The translations under genes were made by a program, and so were the position numbers. The notes beneath the pieces are model-generated. The model was not told where the DNA came from. It searched no databases and worked only from the letters and a program-made list of their open reading frames with translations. 32,785 nt of DNA, taken from positions 1 through 32,785 of IMG/VR virus record IMGVR_UViG_3300025151_000161. One strand, written 5' to 3'. Positions 6,597-12,409 of the stretch are shown here, piece by piece; the stretch's first letter is position 1; each line of letters begins with the position of its first letter. Origin of the DNA: a virus.

Positions 6597-7310
6597 TTAA
6601 TTTATTTCTTTTATTGCTTCACGAATTTTACCCATCGCCTGTTTATATTCTATACTATCTTTACCAAACAAACTACCAAAATACCAATCAGGTTCTATAG
6701 ATTGCCATCCTTTTTCTTCTGCCGTTGCCAAAGCATCTTCTGGGCTACCATCAGCAATAAAAATTAATCTTAACTTGTTTGCTAATCTTTGCGCTGCGGT
6801 AACAGTTAAGGGTTTCTTAATTTGCTTACGATATTTAATAAAACTTTCTGCTGCATTATCTTCCACAAGCCATGCAGATAAAATTTCTTTTATATTATTT
6901 GGTTCTATGGATGGTTCTATTAATGGTTTGGGTGCATCTCCTGCATGGGTAGGGGTGCAGGTGCTGCGTGGGTAGGGGTGCATCTCCTGCATGGGTGCAG
7001 CTATTGCATGGGGTTCTCTAGTGTTCTGTAGTGTTCCGATACGTTCCAGATTTAAGGTATAGTCTACAGTGTACCCATTTTTATGTTTTTTCTGACCAGC
7101 TTCAGAGATTATACCAGAACTAACCATGTCTCTAATATTTGTTTGCAGCGTTCTAATAGCCATTTCCAAATCAGCAGCCATATTCTTTTTGCTAACCCAT
7201 ATACCAGTACCATCATCACTAGCCTTGTCTGCCATGTACATCAGAATAGATTTTTGAGTATTAGAACCTACTTTTTTTGTTTGCACTAGGTTACTAACTA
7301 AATTTGACAT
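6597..7310 (-). CDS. Replication initiator-like HTH protein (lambda O-like role)
   Basis: The 237-residue protein has an N-terminal winged-helix/HTH domain of the phage replication type: TQKSILMYMADKASDDGTGIWVSK (residues 18-41, cited by ends), KKNMAADLEMAIRTLQTNIRDM, then VSSGIISEAG. A Pro/His/Cys-rich linker (about residues 98-128) is encoded by a GC-rich tandem repeat. The C-terminal domain is helical and contains EDALATAEEKGWQSIEPDWYFG. A DNA-binding N-domain, a repeat-coded linker and a partner-binding C-domain match the layout of lambda O-type initiators, whose gene contains the origin. ATG 7310 has an AGGG Shine-Dalgarno at good spacing. The replication role is inference from architecture. 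Confidence 0.65.
   Translation of the reverse strand: MSNLVSNLVQTKKVGSNTQKSILMYMADKASDDGTGIWVSKKNMAADLEMAIRTLQTNIRDMVSSGIISEAGQKKHKNGYTVDYTLNLERIGTLQNTREPHAIAAPMQEMHPYPRSTCTPTHAGDAPKPLIEPSIEPNNIKEILSAWLVEDNAAESFIKYRKQIKKPLTVTAAQRLANKLRLIFIADGSPEDALATAEEKGWQSIEPDWYFGSLFGKDSIEYKQAMGKIREAIKEIN
6930..7013 (-). repeat. Iteron-like array inside the initiator gene (candidate origin)
   Basis: Four units lie head to tail: 6930-6952, 6953-6975, 6976-6996 and 6993-7013. Full units are 23 bases and read GGGTGCANNTNCTGCNTGGG(TAG) on the plus strand; the last two are fused by loss of the spacer. The block is much richer in G/C than its surroundings. It codes for the linker of the initiator-like protein. 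Repeated binding sites inside the initiator gene are how lambda and related phages build their origin. Confidence 0.65.
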
Positions 7311-7331
7311 TTTTCACCCTTTTCTTGTTGG

Positions 7332-7356
7332 GCAAGATCGTTTATAAAGACCTTGC
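7332..7356 (-). other. Inverted repeat in the leader of the initiator gene
   Basis: GCAAGATC (7332-7339) and GACCTTGC (7349-7356) pair over 8 positions, with one G-U in the minus-strand RNA, around a 9-base AT-rich loop. It lies 22 bases upstream of the initiator-like gene start. It could be an RNA hairpin in the leader or a repressor half-site pair. No T-run follows. Confidence 0.4.
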
Positions 7357-7373
7357 ATATTTCATTGGTTTTG

Positions 7374-7391
7374 ACATTATGCACACAATGT
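7374..7391. promoter_or_regulatory. Candidate operator between the regulator and initiator genes
   Basis: ACATT (7374-7378) and AATGT (7387-7391) form an inverted repeat around ATGCACAC. The core shares TGTGCA with the operator-like site at 7618-7635 on the other side of the small HTH gene, so both could be bound by that regulator. It is short and could be chance. Confidence 0.35.
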
Positions 7392-7400
7392 ACCTTTTTT

Positions 7401-7437
7401 GAAAGCCCATAGTTGTTCACGCTATGGGTTTTCTTTT
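7401..7437 (+). terminator. Hairpin overlapping the end of the HTH regulator gene
   Basis: GAAAGCCCATAG (7401-7412) and CTATGGGTTTTC (7422-7433) form a 12-bp stem with a 9-base loop. The U-run (UUUUCUUUU) is on the plus strand, where a G-U pair also keeps the stem continuous. On the minus strand the stem is interrupted by one mismatch and followed by CUUUC. The regulator's TAG stop lies in the stem. It may terminate in both directions. Confidence 0.6.
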
Positions 7438-7601
7438 ACCAAATAATCAGACAACTTTTTAACTGTAGAATAATATACATCGTCACCACGCATTAACCTA
7501 TAAATAGTATGCTTTGACACACCTACGTCTCTTACAACTTTAGCCAGTACACGTTTATCTAATCGCCTAATTATTTCCTCAGTTGATAAAATGTTTTCCA
7601 T
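7422..7601 (-). CDS. Small Cro/CI-like HTH transcription regulator
   Basis: From ATG 7601 the protein has 59 residues and is almost only a helix-turn-helix domain: a helix (RRLDKRVLAKVVRDVG), the turn VSKHTIYRLMRG with the recognition helix, and a supporting helix (YYSTVKKLSDYLVKE). This is the HTH_XRE/Cro class. ATG 7601 is preferred over upstream in-frame starts because GGAG lies 9 bases before it and the longer version adds an unrelated hydrophobic stretch. It is divergent from the plus-strand early block with operator-like repeats between. No integrase is seen, so a Cro-like timing role is as likely as lysogeny control. Confidence 0.8.
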   Translation of the reverse strand: MENILSTEEIIRRLDKRVLAKVVRDVGVSKHTIYRLMRGDDVYYSTVKKLSDYLVKENP

Positions 7602-7617
7602 AAAAAAGTCTCCAATG

Positions 7618-7635
7618 TGCAACTTTATGGTTGCA
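7618..7635. promoter_or_regulatory. Operator-like inverted repeat in the divergent control region
   Basis: TGCAAC (7618-7623) and GTTGCA (7630-7635) form a perfect 6-bp inverted repeat with a 6-base centre, 17 bases upstream of the regulator's start and touching the -35-like TTGCAT of the divergent early promoter. Size and place are as expected for the binding site of a dimeric Cro/CI-like protein controlling both directions. Confidence 0.55.
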
Positions 7636-7662
7636 TATATAAGACTGTTTCCTATATAAGAC
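7631..7662 (+). promoter_or_regulatory. Early promoter for the plus-strand block
   Basis: TTGCAT (7631-7636) and TATATA (7653-7658), spaced 16 bases, make a plausible sigma70-type promoter about 30 bases upstream of the first plus-strand gene. The direct repeat TATATAAGAC occurs at 7636-7645 and 7653-7662, offering an alternative -10 or a regulator site. The -35 overlaps the operator-like repeat. Confidence 0.5.
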
Positions 7663-7689
7663 AAGTATAAATTAGAAAGGTACAAAAAA

Positions 7690-7929
7690 ATGGACACAAA
7701 ACTTGGTCAAAAACACCCTGATCCGTCATTAATCAGGCTGTACATTACAAAAGCTATGTTAGAAACAACAGAAAAAGAAATTGCTGAAACAAAAGATGGT
7801 GAGGCAACTAATCTTACTTTTGGAGCAAAATCTAGCTCTGTTATTACGGAAGCAATTAACAAGGCGTGTAGTGATTTCGATAAACATGGCATTTTTGCTG
7901 GTATTATGAAGGAAAATGAAGATGCCTAA
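7690..7929 (+). CDS. First gene of the plus-strand early block, function unknown
   Basis: The 79-residue protein is not recognised. It is charged, mainly helical (LIRLYITKAMLETTEKEIAE, residues 15-34), with a Ser/Thr-rich middle and no Cys pattern or membrane segment. A good ribosome binding site (AGAAAGG, 9 bases before ATG 7690) and the promoter just upstream mark it as the first expressed gene. It overlaps the candidate annealing protein by 8 bases, so the two are co-translated. It could be an accessory recombination or anti-host protein; this is a guess from position. Confidence 0.65.
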   Translation: MDTKLGQKHPDPSLIRLYITKAMLETTEKEIAETKDGEATNLTFGAKSSSVITEAINKACSDFDKHGIFAGIMKENEDA

Positions 7930-8560
7930 TTTACCAGAAAAACTTTCCGAAATTATAAAAGAAGCAGGTCTTACACCAGCACAAGCAACGTGGGATTGTC
8001 ACGGCACTCCTGTCGTTAAACACAAAGCGTTAGAAAAAATAGCTGCATCAAACAATATAGTTTTTGATGCGCCACAGATAATATCGCATGATATAACTAC
8101 AAAAGAAGTTGTCATATGCGTAACAGGTCACATGGCTGACGCTACAGCATGGTCTTTTGGTGAAGCTGCACCATACAACAATAAAAACGGTTACCCCTTT
8201 GCAATGGCAGAAAAACGCGCCAAAGATCGTGTTATATTAAAACTTGTAGGTTTACATGGTGATGCTTACAGCCAAGAGGAAGCAGAAGATTTTAATCTTG
8301 CACAATATGAAGCAGAAATAAGTGGGCAAATAGGTAAAGATTATTTTGAATGGAAGCGTAGAATAACAAAATTCAAAGAGCGTGGTAAGTATGAGGATCA
8401 ACCCAATTGGGAATATCGTGCAAATGAGTTTTTAACTGAATGGCGCGACAGTTTAAAAGATTTTGTAAAAAAAGCAACTAATGATGAAACATTTCCTTCA
8501 ATATTAATAGAAAATTTACGTGAAATATATAAGGCAAAAAAAGAGGAATTAGGGCTGTGA
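7922..8560 (+). CDS. Candidate single-strand annealing protein (Rad52-like)
   Basis: From ATG 7922 the protein has 212 residues. The segment ATAWSFGEAAPYNNKNGYPF, followed by AMAEKRAKDRVILKLVGLHG (about residues 76-115), is a conserved signature of a family in alphaproteobacterial phages that I associate with Rad52-type annealing proteins. The N-terminal half has alternating beta strands, and the C-terminal third is charged and helical. The gene overlaps an SSB gene by 4 bases, the usual partner of phage annealing proteins. ATG 7922 is preferred to 7916 because AAGGA lies 8 bases before it. Family membership needs a profile search. Confidence 0.6.
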   Translation: MPNLPEKLSEIIKEAGLTPAQATWDCHGTPVVKHKALEKIAASNNIVFDAPQIISHDITTKEVVICVTGHMADATAWSFGEAAPYNNKNGYPFAMAEKRAKDRVILKLVGLHGDAYSQEEAEDFNLAQYEAEISGQIGKDYFEWKRRITKFKERGKYEDQPNWEYRANEFLTEWRDSLKDFVKKATNDETFPSILIENLREIYKAKKEELGL

Positions 8561-8946
8561 AACATATTACGATAAAAGGGCGTTTGACTAAAGACGCAGA
8601 AATAAAATCATTTAGCAATGATAATAAGGTTTTAAACTTTAGCGTTGCTGTAGATGATGGCTACAAAGAAGATAAATCAACCTACTTTTTTGAATGTTCG
8701 TTTTTTAGAACAGGATTAGCTACACACCTAACAAAAGGCACAGAGGTTATTGTTGTAGGTGAGTTTAAAACACGTATGTACAATGACAAAACCTACTTAC
8801 AAGTCAAAGCGTCTATTGTAGATGTTATTTGGGCAAGCAAGAAAACCCATACATCTGATAATCGTTATGCAGAGGGTGACAACTTATCTGACAACAATAA
8901 CGAACAACAAACAACCAATGATCTTGACGATGAAATCCCTTTCTAA
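8557..8946 (+). CDS. ssb: Single-stranded DNA-binding protein
   Basis: The 129-residue protein is an OB-fold SSB: ITIKGRLTKDAEIKSF at the start, NFSVAVDDGYK and TYFFECSFFRT in the middle (residues 27-52), and GTEVIVVGEFKTR. It ends in an acidic disordered tail with the DDEIPF tip, the hook used by SSBs to recruit repair and replication enzymes. It protects ssDNA during replication and recombination. It starts with GTG 8557 overlapping the previous stop (GTGA), so it is co-translated with the candidate annealing protein. Size is normal to slightly short for a phage SSB. Confidence 0.92.
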   Translation: MKHITIKGRLTKDAEIKSFSNDNKVLNFSVAVDDGYKEDKSTYFFECSFFRTGLATHLTKGTEVIVVGEFKTRMYNDKTYLQVKASIVDVIWASKKTHTSDNRYAEGDNLSDNNNEQQTTNDLDDEIPF

Positions 8947-9337
8947 AATTCAAGTGCAATTGAAAGATGGTAACTTGTTGCCTTGCACTAGCTTTGATGC
9001 AGAACAAATAGAAGAACACAAACAGGGGCAGACGTTTGATTTAGTAGCCACTGGGAAGCGTTCTAACCCACAACACAATTTGTATTGGGCAACATTAAAC
9101 AACGTGTGTAAGGCTACAGGAAAGTGGCCTACACATAAACATTTGCACGATGAACTTAAATGGGCTTGTGGTTACGTCCGTATGCGTTGGAACGGTTTAG
9201 CAAACTGTCATATGAGAGTAATTGATAGCATTAGCTTCGATGACATGGATCAAAAAGAATTTAACAAATATTTTGAAATGTCGATGGCTAAATTGGCAGA
9301 GGCAATAGGTTATGACCCACTCTATATACGAAAATAA
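8930..9337 (+). CDS. DUF1367-like recombination-region protein
   Basis: From ATG 8930 the protein has 135 residues. The pattern GKRSNPQHNLYWATLNNVC, then HDELKWACGYV and SISFDDMDQKEFNKYFE fits the DUF1367 family of phage proteins, which live in lambda nin-like recombination regions and are of unproven biochemistry. The frame is open further upstream inside ssb; ATG 8930 (or 8918) is chosen because it keeps the overlap with ssb short (17 bases). It overlaps the next gene by 26 bases. The family call is by pattern memory. Confidence 0.6.
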   Translation: MKSLSKIQVQLKDGNLLPCTSFDAEQIEEHKQGQTFDLVATGKRSNPQHNLYWATLNNVCKATGKWPTHKHLHDELKWACGYVRMRWNGLANCHMRVIDSISFDDMDQKEFNKYFEMSMAKLAEAIGYDPLYIRK

Positions 9338-9743
9338 AGAGGATTATGACAACGAACAAAGAATGGCTGACATGCTTGCTGAGAAATGGAAATGCCAAAT
9401 GTTACGCCAAAAAAAGTTATCACAGTTTGACTTTATTGCTTACCGTGACAACAAACCATTAGCATTTTTAGAGTTCAGAAAACGTAATCAAAAGTTTAAC
9501 GACTATCCGACAATGATTGTATCTATGACAAAGTTAGTTGCATGGCATAGCTCCAAAGCAATAACAGGCTTGCCATGTTTTTTTGTAGTAGAATGGAAAG
9601 ATGCCATTGGATATACCGACTTGGAAAATTTTGTAATTTTTGGCGAATTTAAAATTAGTGCAAAAACACATAACAGACGCAATAACTATGACGATCAAGA
9701 AATAATAAGCGTTTTATCAACGGAGCATTTTAAATTACTATGA
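9312..9743 (+). CDS. PD-(D/E)XK-like nuclease candidate
   Basis: The 143-residue protein has an N-terminal helix (YDNEQRMADMLAEKW, residues 12-26) followed by FDFIAYRDNKPLAFLEFRKR (39-58). A helix with an acidic residue, then D...E-x-[KR] on neighbouring strands, is the core of the PD-(D/E)XK nuclease fold: D40 and E55-F-R57 would be the catalytic set, with Arg in place of the usual Lys. The rest is alpha/beta (VVEWKDAIGY). It lies among recombination genes, between the DUF1367-like and HNH-like genes, overlapping both. Catalysis is unproven, and the fold assignment is an inference. Confidence 0.5.
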   Translation: MTHSIYENKEDYDNEQRMADMLAEKWKCQMLRQKKLSQFDFIAYRDNKPLAFLEFRKRNQKFNDYPTMIVSMTKLVAWHSSKAITGLPCFFVVEWKDAIGYTDLENFVIFGEFKISAKTHNRRNNYDDQEIISVLSTEHFKLL

Positions 9744-10078
9744 CTAACTTAGCAAAAAAACCACCATTGGGGCAGAAAACAAAAACAAAAATGAAAGATG
9801 AAAAATACTTACAGTCTATTAGAGAAATGCCTTGTTGCGTCTGTCAACGCTTCGGAGAAAACCAACTAAGCAATACAACAGCCCACCATCCAATACATGA
9901 TAGACATGGCACTCTAAAGCGCCCTGATAGCTCTGCAATACCATTGTGTGAAGGTCACCATCAGGGGTTATGGGATCAAACAAAAATAGCTTTACACAAA
10001 CAACCTGAGTTATGGCGTGAAACATATGGCCCTGATTGGTCTTATTCTTCTGGATCAGTCCAAGATACTGACACATAA
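9740..10078 (+). CDS. HNH-like (DUF968/Ref-type) nuclease candidate
   Basis: The 112-residue protein has a zinc-binding, HNH-like core: CCVC (residues 32-35), TTAHHPIHDR with the paired His (46-55), and PLCEGHHQGLWD (68-79). It then has ELWRETYGPDW, typical of the DUF968/Ref family of small phage nucleases in recombination regions. The basic N-terminus could hold DNA. The start overlaps the previous stop (ATGA). Its 3' end overlaps the end of the opposite-strand rusA gene by 37 bases, an unusual convergent overlap. Confidence 0.75.
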   Translation: MTNLAKKPPLGQKTKTKMKDEKYLQSIREMPCCVCQRFGENQLSNTTAHHPIHDRHGTLKRPDSSAIPLCEGHHQGLWDQTKIALHKQPELWRETYGPDWSYSSGSVQDTDT

Positions 10079-10479
10079 AGCACTGGCCCTCTGTCTGGGT
10101 GGCAGTACATCTTTCTAGCTTTAATTGCAGTCACTTGCTTGTCAGAGACGTATACAGCGCCCTCTATGCCATCTAACGCTGCTTTGACTATATTATCTAA
10201 GTCAGGCTTTACCGTGTGCTGTAGAGCGCCATATTCAGCTTCCATGCGTTTTACTGTAGGCCACGATTTAGGTATTTCCATAAATGCAATAATATCTACA
10301 GCAACAAAACGTTCTGTTGGCTCTAGCTTTGCTTCTTGCATAGCTTTCCAAGCTGCTGCTTGAATACGACTTTCATATTCTTTTGTTTTTTCTGGCGTGT
10401 AAGCCTTGCCTGTCCTTGTAAATCTAGGTCTGCCTTTACCTTGCGGCTGTCCTGATATTTCCATTTCTACTTTGTACAC
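10042..10479 (-). CDS. rusA: RusA-type Holliday junction resolvase
   Basis: RusA cuts four-way DNA junctions, here likely to clear replication and recombination intermediates before packaging. The 145-residue protein has the N-terminal GQPQGKGRPRF (residues 10-20), the catalytic KPDLDN (91-96, giving D93 and D95) and a third Asp in YVSDKQV (D113). Length is normal. It is the only minus-strand gene in the 7.7-14.8 kb block. It reads from GTG 10479 (CAGG 8 bases upstream) or from ATG 10464. No clear promoter of its own is visible; it would need one within the AT-rich gap 10480-10565. Confidence 0.9.
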   Translation of the reverse strand: MYKVEMEISGQPQGKGRPRFTRTGKAYTPEKTKEYESRIQAAAWKAMQEAKLEPTERFVAVDIIAFMEIPKSWPTVKRMEAEYGALQHTVKPDLDNIVKAALDGIEGAVYVSDKQVTAIKARKMYCHPDRGPVLYVSVSWTDPEE

Positions 10480-10565
10480 TGCTAAAACCTGTCAATTGTT
10501 TTTTATTATTTATAGTTTTTATCAAATTTTTTTACAATCTGTGTAAATTAATTATACATAAGGTG

Positions 10566-10594
10566 TTGACAAGTCTCACAAAAGAGACTATATT
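10566..10594 (+). promoter_or_regulatory. Repeated promoter-operator module, copy 1
   Basis: TTGACA (10566-10571) and TATATT (10589-10594) are separated by exactly 17 bases. The spacer holds a perfect inverted repeat, GTCTC-N6-GAGAC (10573-10577 and 10584-10588). The same layout recurs at 11099 and 11756. A dimeric protein bound in the spacer would block or reshape RNA polymerase binding. Confidence 0.85.
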
Positions 10595-10617
10595 ATATGT
10601 ATAAGAAGGAGAAACCA

Positions 10618-10857
10618 ATGACAATTACTTACAAACAAGAAAAAATGATTAGAGAGTTTGTAGCAGACTTAGGTGGCGCAGAGGTAAGAGGACGTTTACT
10701 TGCTCAAGAATTAGACCGCCCAGAAATTAGAAGCAAAAAACATAATATTTTAGCTATCAAATGGGACGGTTTAGAAAATGGTTTTTGCCTGTGTGCTGAT
10801 GGCGTAAGACGTCAAATGTATTCTTGGGAAATATTTGGTGGCAAAGGTTTTTATTAA
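10618..10857 (+). CDS. Small unknown protein under promoter copy 1
   Basis: The 79-residue protein is not recognised. It has a charged helical N-terminal half (YKQEKMIREFVADLGGAEVR) and a more aromatic C-terminal half (CLCADGVRRQMYSWEIFGG). The start is ATG 10618, with AAGGAG at 7 bases; an in-frame ATG at 10597 is rejected because it lies at the promoter -10 and would be at or before the transcript start. It is followed after 2 bases by the next gene. Context suggests a regulated early or middle gene of unknown role. Confidence 0.65.
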   Translation: MTITYKQEKMIREFVADLGGAEVRGRLLAQELDRPEIRSKKHNILAIKWDGLENGFCLCADGVRRQMYSWEIFGGKGFY

Positions 10858-10859
10858 TA

Positions 10860-11075
10860 ATGAAATTAGTTTTTAAACATAAGTGGACAAAAATCTGGGA
10901 GCTAGACAGCGAGGGTCATTATACTCTGAAATGGAGTTCTTACGGATTTGTCGATAACAAAGCATGGCATCTAGAACGTGATAGAGCGCCCGACACATTG
11001 GAAGGTAAGGACACGGCTACGTGGCATTTCTCCACAAAAAGAGAAGCTTTGAAATTTTACAATACTTTAGATTAA
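10860..11075 (+). CDS. Small unknown aromatic-rich protein
   Basis: From ATG 10860 the protein has 71 residues and is not recognised. It is rich in Trp, Lys and His (FKHKWTKIWELD, YTLKWSSYGFVDNKAWHLE, TATWHFSTKREAL) and appears beta-rich, with no membrane segment or metal motif. The ATG lies 2 bases after the previous stop (TAATAATG), so it shares the transcript from promoter copy 1. An earlier in-frame ATG at 10824 would overlap the previous gene and is less likely. It is followed by the second promoter module. Confidence 0.6.
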   Translation: MKLVFKHKWTKIWELDSEGHYTLKWSSYGFVDNKAWHLERDRAPDTLEGKDTATWHFSTKREALKFYNTLD

Positions 11076-11098
11076 TTAATTAATTTATACACTAGGTG

Positions 11099-11127
11099 TT
11101 GACAAGTCTCATATCTGATACTATATT
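11099..11127 (+). promoter_or_regulatory. Repeated promoter-operator module, copy 2
   Basis: TTGACA (11099-11104) and TATATT (11122-11127) are 17 bases apart. The spacer begins with the same AGTCTCA as copy 1, but the right arm is GATAC instead of GAGAC (11117-11121), so the inverted repeat is imperfect and may bind its regulator less tightly. Upstream, TTATACACTAGGTG resembles TTATACATAAGGTG of copy 1. Confidence 0.82.
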
Positions 11128-11153
11128 AGTAATATAAAAGGAAGGTACACATT

Positions 11154-11729
11154 ATGGCATATGACGAAAACCACGAATATCAGCATCATTACCACCCTTC
11201 TATAGAGGCGCGTAAAATAGCTAATGCCGCTAAGACAAAGCGTAAAAACTGGATTGCATCTGATGATCGTGCAGTAGAAATTATAAAATTTGTTTCTGCT
11301 TATGAAGCATCAAACGATGGCATAGGATTTTTTAACGCAGTTAATTATGGCATAGAACGCTATGGTAAACCCACCGATAATATGCGTAACAAAATGGTTG
11401 CCATCTTAGACAGACGCGCTGCACAAGCTGCTGAGTGGGCAGAGCAAGATGCTAAGTTAGAATATGTTGGCAAAGTAGGTGAACGTCAATCTTTCTCAGT
11501 AGTCGTTAAGCACATTGTAGAATTAGAAACAATGTATGGTTTTTCTTACATCAACATTTGTCGTGACGCTGATAACAACGTTATTGTTTATAAAGGCACA
11601 CAAAAGTGGAAAAAAGGCTCACAAATTGACTGTGTTGCTACTGTCAAAGCTCACGATGTGCGTGACAATGTTAAGCAAACTATTATCCAAAGACCATCAA
11701 AAGTAATGATTGATGGAAAAGATTATTAA
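11154..11729 (+). CDS. Unknown protein with C-terminal OB-like domain
   Basis: The 191-residue protein has an N-terminal basic and helical part (ARKIANAAKTKRKNW) and a C-terminal domain from about residue 105: VGKVGERQSFSVVVKHIV, then TMYGFSYINICRDADNNVIV and GSQIDCVATVKAHDVRDN, ending in KQTIIQRPSKV. This C-terminal pattern recurs in phage and plasmid proteins and looks like an OB-type nucleic-acid-binding fold; I am not sure of the name. The gene stands alone between promoter copies 2 and 3, with a strong Shine-Dalgarno (AAGGAAGG), so it is likely well expressed. Confidence 0.6.
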   Translation: MAYDENHEYQHHYHPSIEARKIANAAKTKRKNWIASDDRAVEIIKFVSAYEASNDGIGFFNAVNYGIERYGKPTDNMRNKMVAILDRRAAQAAEWAEQDAKLEYVGKVGERQSFSVVVKHIVELETMYGFSYINICRDADNNVIVYKGTQKWKKGSQIDCVATVKAHDVRDNVKQTIIQRPSKVMIDGKDY

Positions 11730-11755
11730 TCCATAAAATAATTATCTACACACTG

Positions 11756-11784
11756 TTGACAAGTCGCACGAAAGAGACTAAATT
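11756..11784 (+). promoter_or_regulatory. Repeated promoter-operator module, copy 3
   Basis: TTGACA (11756-11761) and TAAATT (11779-11784) are 17 bases apart. The spacer holds GTCGC-N6-GAGAC (11763-11767, 11774-11778), one change from the perfect repeat of copy 1. It is the promoter for the gene at 11813 and probably for the compact string of genes down to the methyltransferase. Confidence 0.82.
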
Positions 11785-11812
11785 AGGTGCATAGACATAA
11801 GAAAGGTACAAA

Positions 11813-12409
11813 ATGACTTACTACACAGGTTTAAAAACGGTTCAAGACCACATCAACTCAGCTTTTGAATACATCAGCGAAGATTCAACTTTTGCTGCGA
11901 AAGCACATCAGAAAGAAGCTCAGAGTTTGTTAAGCGCAGCTTATCGTAGAATTAGAGAAGATAACATAGAGTTCACAAGAGGGACTTTATCAGTTGATGA
12001 TCGTTGGTCAATTCCACATGATCTTTTTCAATTGCGTGAAAAGCATATGCGTTTGTTTGACGAAAAATTTCATGTTGACTTGAATAGACTTGTTTCTCTT
12101 AGAAATGATTTCAAAGCTATGTCTATCGTAAAGCCTCAACCAAAAAATTCTGAGGTAGAGAAAAAACAGAAACAGGTAATCGAAACTGTGACTGATATGA
12201 TCAAGCGCAGAACTGCACAGTATCATGAAGCAGTTGAGCTTGGTAGATTGTTCGGTGGGTTGCCAGTAAGTGTTACTCCTCATCTTGTTACTAATGAGTA
12301 CAACACAACATTTACAAGGTGCTTCTATTACTTGAACGGTAAGTTCACTTCATTGGCTGTAATCTTAGCAGCAGCATCGAAACTAGAAGAGGAAAAGGTT
12401 GGGGCGTAA
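11813..12409 (+). CDS. Unknown helical protein under promoter copy 3
   Basis: I do not recognise this 198-residue protein. It is almost all helical and charged (AKAHQKEAQSLLSAAYRRIRED near residues 29-50, cited by ends; VEKKQKQVIETVTDMIKRR in the middle), with no membrane segment, Cys cluster or nucleotide-binding motif. The good ribosome binding site (AGAAAGGTACAAA before ATG 11813) and its own promoter suggest strong regulated expression. The stop codon lies in the loop of a GNRA-capped hairpin (12397-12418). Confidence 0.65.
   Translation: MTYYTGLKTVQDHINSAFEYISEDSTFAAKAHQKEAQSLLSAAYRRIREDNIEFTRGTLSVDDRWSIPHDLFQLREKHMRLFDEKFHVDLNRLVSLRNDFKAMSIVKPQPKNSEVEKKQKQVIETVTDMIKRRTAQYHEAVELGRLFGGLPVSVTPHLVTNEYNTTFTRCFYYLNGKFTSLAVILAAASKLEEEKVGA

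Noticed and set aside
10597-10620. ATG 10597 as start of the gene at 10618
   Set aside because: It overlaps the promoter -10 region and would be at or before the transcription start; the Shine-Dalgarno AAGGAG fits ATG 10618.
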